From Chloroflexota bacterium (GTDB lineage: Bacteria > Chloroflexota > Anaerolineae > Anaerolineales > E44-bin32), in assembly GCA_026390045.1 (NCBI GenBank), contig JAPLGR010000091.1:1-15156 (forward strand): 15,156 nucleotides of DNA. The letters run 5' to 3'. Each line of letters opens with the position of its first letter. The first letter of the stretch is position 1. The translations under genes were made by a program, and so were the position numbers. Of this stretch, positions 13,786-15,156 are shown piece by piece. The notes under the pieces were generated by a model. The model worked only from the letters and a program-made list of their open reading frames with translations, was not told the DNA's origin and did not search any database.

Positions 13786-14739
13786 TCAATCCTGCTGGGC
13801 GGCCAGACGCTCAAGCTTGGTGCCGACCTCGCGCCACTGGATCTTGGACAAGCCGAGCTTCTGGCGGATGTAGTCCTTGTCCTTCCCGGCGCGCAGGTCG
13901 GTGAGCGCAGCCGTCCAGCGGCAGATGTTGAACGAAAGGTGCTTCTCCAGCCCGGCGGCCGTGCCGATCTCCTCCAGCAGGTACTCGAGGCGGCGCGGTG
14001 AGTAGGGGAAGACGCGGTCACGCGGGGCGTACTGCGCCAGGTACTCACGGTAAGCCGTGACCCACGTCTGGCTGAGGGGCAGCCGCCGCTCGCGATAGCG
14101 CTTGCGCACATCCGGGTAGCGAACGAACAGGACAGGCCCGCCGGCGGCGCCCAGGTCGATGTGGTGCAGGTAGAGCGCGAGGCATTCGGACTTCTTGATC
14201 CCCGTCTGCAGCAGCAGGCTGAGCAGCGTGTACGGCCGGGCGTCCGGCCGCGGCCCGCGCCGGAGCGACTCGGCGCGGTGAAGAACGGCATCCATCTCGT
14301 CCGGTGTGAGGACTTCTGAGAGCGGGCTGAGCACGCTCTGCTGCGCAACGTCGGCGGCCGGGTCCTCGGACAAGACGCCGGCCTCGACCAGCCAGCGGAA
14401 GAAGGCCTTGATCGAGGTGACCCTGCGGGCGTAGGTCTTCGGGGCGCACGGGACGCCGCGCCGATGGAGCATCCACTCCAGGAAGTTCTTCAGGTCGTGC
14501 GTTCCGATCGCGTTGAGTGCCACGCCCGCTCCGAGGAACTTCCCCAGCAGGCGCAAGTCGCCGGCGAAGGCCTTGACCGTGTGTGGCGAGCGGCCAGCCT
14601 TCTCGAGTGCTTCCTCCCAGGCGCGCAGTGCTGCGCTGAGGGAAGCGTCCGCGCGCAAACGCGCGCTCCGGCCCACCGTTGGAGCGGCCTCGGCGCTTGC
14701 GCGGGTGAAGAGGGGCAGGTCGTCCTTGGCGCCCGGCAT
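13786..14739 (-). CDS. Tyrosine-recombinase-fold protein lacking the catalytic residues
   Basis: A 317-residue protein with the XerC/D layout. A SAM-like core-binding domain occupies about residues 33-131 (SPHTVKAFAGDLRLLGKFLG; ARRVTSIKAFFRWLVEAG), then a catalytic-type domain starts at LSEVLTPDEMDAVL (140-153). The catalytic positions are mostly changed. The first Arg (normally GLRxsE) is Lys182 in TGIKKSE. The His of HxLR is Asn271, while Arg274 remains in NICRW. LGH is LGL (295-297). The nucleophilic Tyr position is Gly306 in KIQWREVG. Strand transfer is therefore unlikely; a DNA-binding or structural role is possible. The frame is intact, ATG 14739 has AAGGGG 5 bases upstream, and a promoter lies upstream, so it appears to be a maintained gene. 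Confidence 0.82.
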   Translation of the reverse strand: MPGAKDDLPLFTRASAEAAPTVGRSARLRADASLSAALRAWEEALEKAGRSPHTVKAFAGDLRLLGKFLGAGVALNAIGTHDLKNFLEWMLHRRGVPCAPKTYARRVTSIKAFFRWLVEAGVLSEDPAADVAQQSVLSPLSEVLTPDEMDAVLHRAESLRRGPRPDARPYTLLSLLLQTGIKKSECLALYLHHIDLGAAGGPVLFVRYPDVRKRYRERRLPLSQTWVTAYREYLAQYAPRDRVFPYSPRRLEYLLEEIGTAAGLEKHLSFNICRWTAALTDLRAGKDKDYIRQKLGLSKIQWREVGTKLERLAAQQD

Positions 14740-14769
14740 GGGATCCCCTTTCGAGGGACTGCGGGCGTG

Positions 14770-14798
14770 AGCATAGACACGAGCGGCAGAAATGTCAA
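14770..14798 (-). promoter_or_regulatory. Sigma70-type promoter of the recombinase-like gene
   Basis: On the - strand TTGACA (14798-14793) is followed after exactly 17 bases by TATGCT (14775-14770). Transcription would start near 14763, leaving a leader of about 24 bases that contains the AAGGGG ribosome site before ATG 14739. Confidence 0.65.
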
Positions 14799-14841
14799 CA
14801 CGCGTGGATGAGCCAGTCGCCGACGGAGATCCCAAACGAGA

Positions 14842-14861
14842 CTGCCGCCCGAAGGCGGCAG
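14842..14861 (-). terminator. Intrinsic terminator with UUCG tetraloop after the LCP-family gene
   Basis: Read on the - strand: CTGCCGCC, loop TTCG, GGCGGCAG, then TCTCGTTTGG. The 8-bp GC-rich stem closed by a C(UUCG)G tetraloop is a typical stable terminator hairpin, though the T-tract is short. It lies 30 bases beyond the stop of the LCP-type gene and upstream of the recombinase-like gene promoter, insulating the two. Confidence 0.65.
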
Positions 14862-14891
14862 GTGAGGGATCACAAAGCAGACCGGCGGGCC

Positions 14892-15156
14892 CTAGGAGGC
14901 GAAGGCCGCCTGCAGCATGGCCAGGATGGCGTCGCGATTCGGGAGCAGGACATTCGCGCCCGAGTAGGGGACCAGCCAGGAGGTCGTCAGCGTCGAGTCC
15001 ACCCGATGCAGCGATACACGGCTGCGGTCTGCGGACACCGTCGTCGCCAGCGGGACGAGCGGGAGCAGATCGTTGATCTCCACATCGGTCTTTACCAACG
15101 CATGGAACTGCTCGGACAGATCGGGCACACGCGATAGGCCATTCAGGCTGATCAGA
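14892..15156 (-). CDS. C-terminal end of an LCP (LytR-CpsA-Psr) family protein (5' end outside window)
   Basis: The frame is open to the window edge and ends at TAG (14894-14892), giving about 88 residues. The pattern (SLNGLSRVPDLSEQFHALVKTD, then INDLLPLVPLA, VDSTLTTSWLVPYSGANVLLPNRDAILAMLQAAF) resembles the C-terminal part of LCP proteins, particularly the form with a hydrophobic/aromatic segment followed by GA-VLLPN-DAI. LCP proteins are membrane-anchored enzymes that attach glycopolymers to peptidoglycan or, in some groups, have less clear envelope roles. The catalytic Arg/Asp region and the N-terminal membrane anchor are outside the window, so assignment rests on the tail alone. A terminator hairpin follows at 14842-14861. 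Confidence 0.6.
   Translation of the reverse strand, partial: LISLNGLSRVPDLSEQFHALVKTDVEINDLLPLVPLATTVSADRSRVSLHRVDSTLTTSWLVPYSGANVLLPNRDAILAMLQAAFAS

Noticed and set aside
13786..14739. Recombinase-like gene as evidence of an integrated mobile element with attachment sites
   Set aside because: The protein lacks the catalytic tyrosine, there is no adjacent tRNA, no flanking direct repeats were seen, and the neighbours are ordinary chromosomal genes.

Overview
This window is a high-GC bacterial chromosome segment of ordinary housekeeping genes, with a few oddly built members. Gene order (nusA-ylxR-infB-rbfA-nrnA-truB-ribF), a short IF-2 with almost no N-terminal extension, a double-length ThyX next to ribF, and an LCP-family protein together suggest a member of the Chloroflexota (Anaerolineae-like). 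That placement is inference from protein style; no rRNA or other marker is present to prove it.

Left block, + strand, 1-7691. This is the 3' part of a nusA-infB operon: the C-terminal part of NusA, YlxR/RnpM, IF-2, RbfA, the DHH phosphoesterase NrnA, TruB, RibF and a flavin-dependent thymidylate synthase. Spacing is tight, with several overlaps (rbfA/nrnA, nrnA/truB, ribF/thyX). The genes cover transcription elongation, translation initiation, ribosome maturation, RNA-end recycling, tRNA modification, FMN/FAD synthesis and FAD-dependent dTMP synthesis. ThyX is two ThyX modules in tandem. Each module has lost part of the active-site signature, and the losses are largely complementary.

Middle block, - strand, 12760 down to 7756. 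Five closely spaced genes read era, an orphan beta-class DNA methyltransferase, an adenylosuccinate lyase-like protein with an altered signature loop, a YhhN/TMEM86-type lysoplasmalogenase-like membrane protein, and a PD40 beta-propeller lipoprotein. A good TTGACA-17-GACAAT promoter sits so close to the era ATG that the mRNA is probably leaderless. This block converges on the nusA-thyX operon at about 7692-7755.

Right block, 12761-15156. A DUF47 (PhoU-like) gene on the + strand is transcribed divergently from era, with a perfect TATAAT and TGACAC repeats upstream. Strong hairpins follow it and separate it from a convergent - strand gene for a tyrosine-recombinase-fold protein that lacks most catalytic residues, including the tyrosine, yet is intact and has a consensus-like promoter. 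The window ends in the 3' end of an LCP (LytR-CpsA-Psr) gene with a UUCG-loop terminator.

I see no tRNA, rRNA, CRISPR array, insertion sequence or defence island. The best candidates for undescribed biology are the split-signature tandem ThyX, the catalytically empty recombinase homologue and the lyase with the altered loop.
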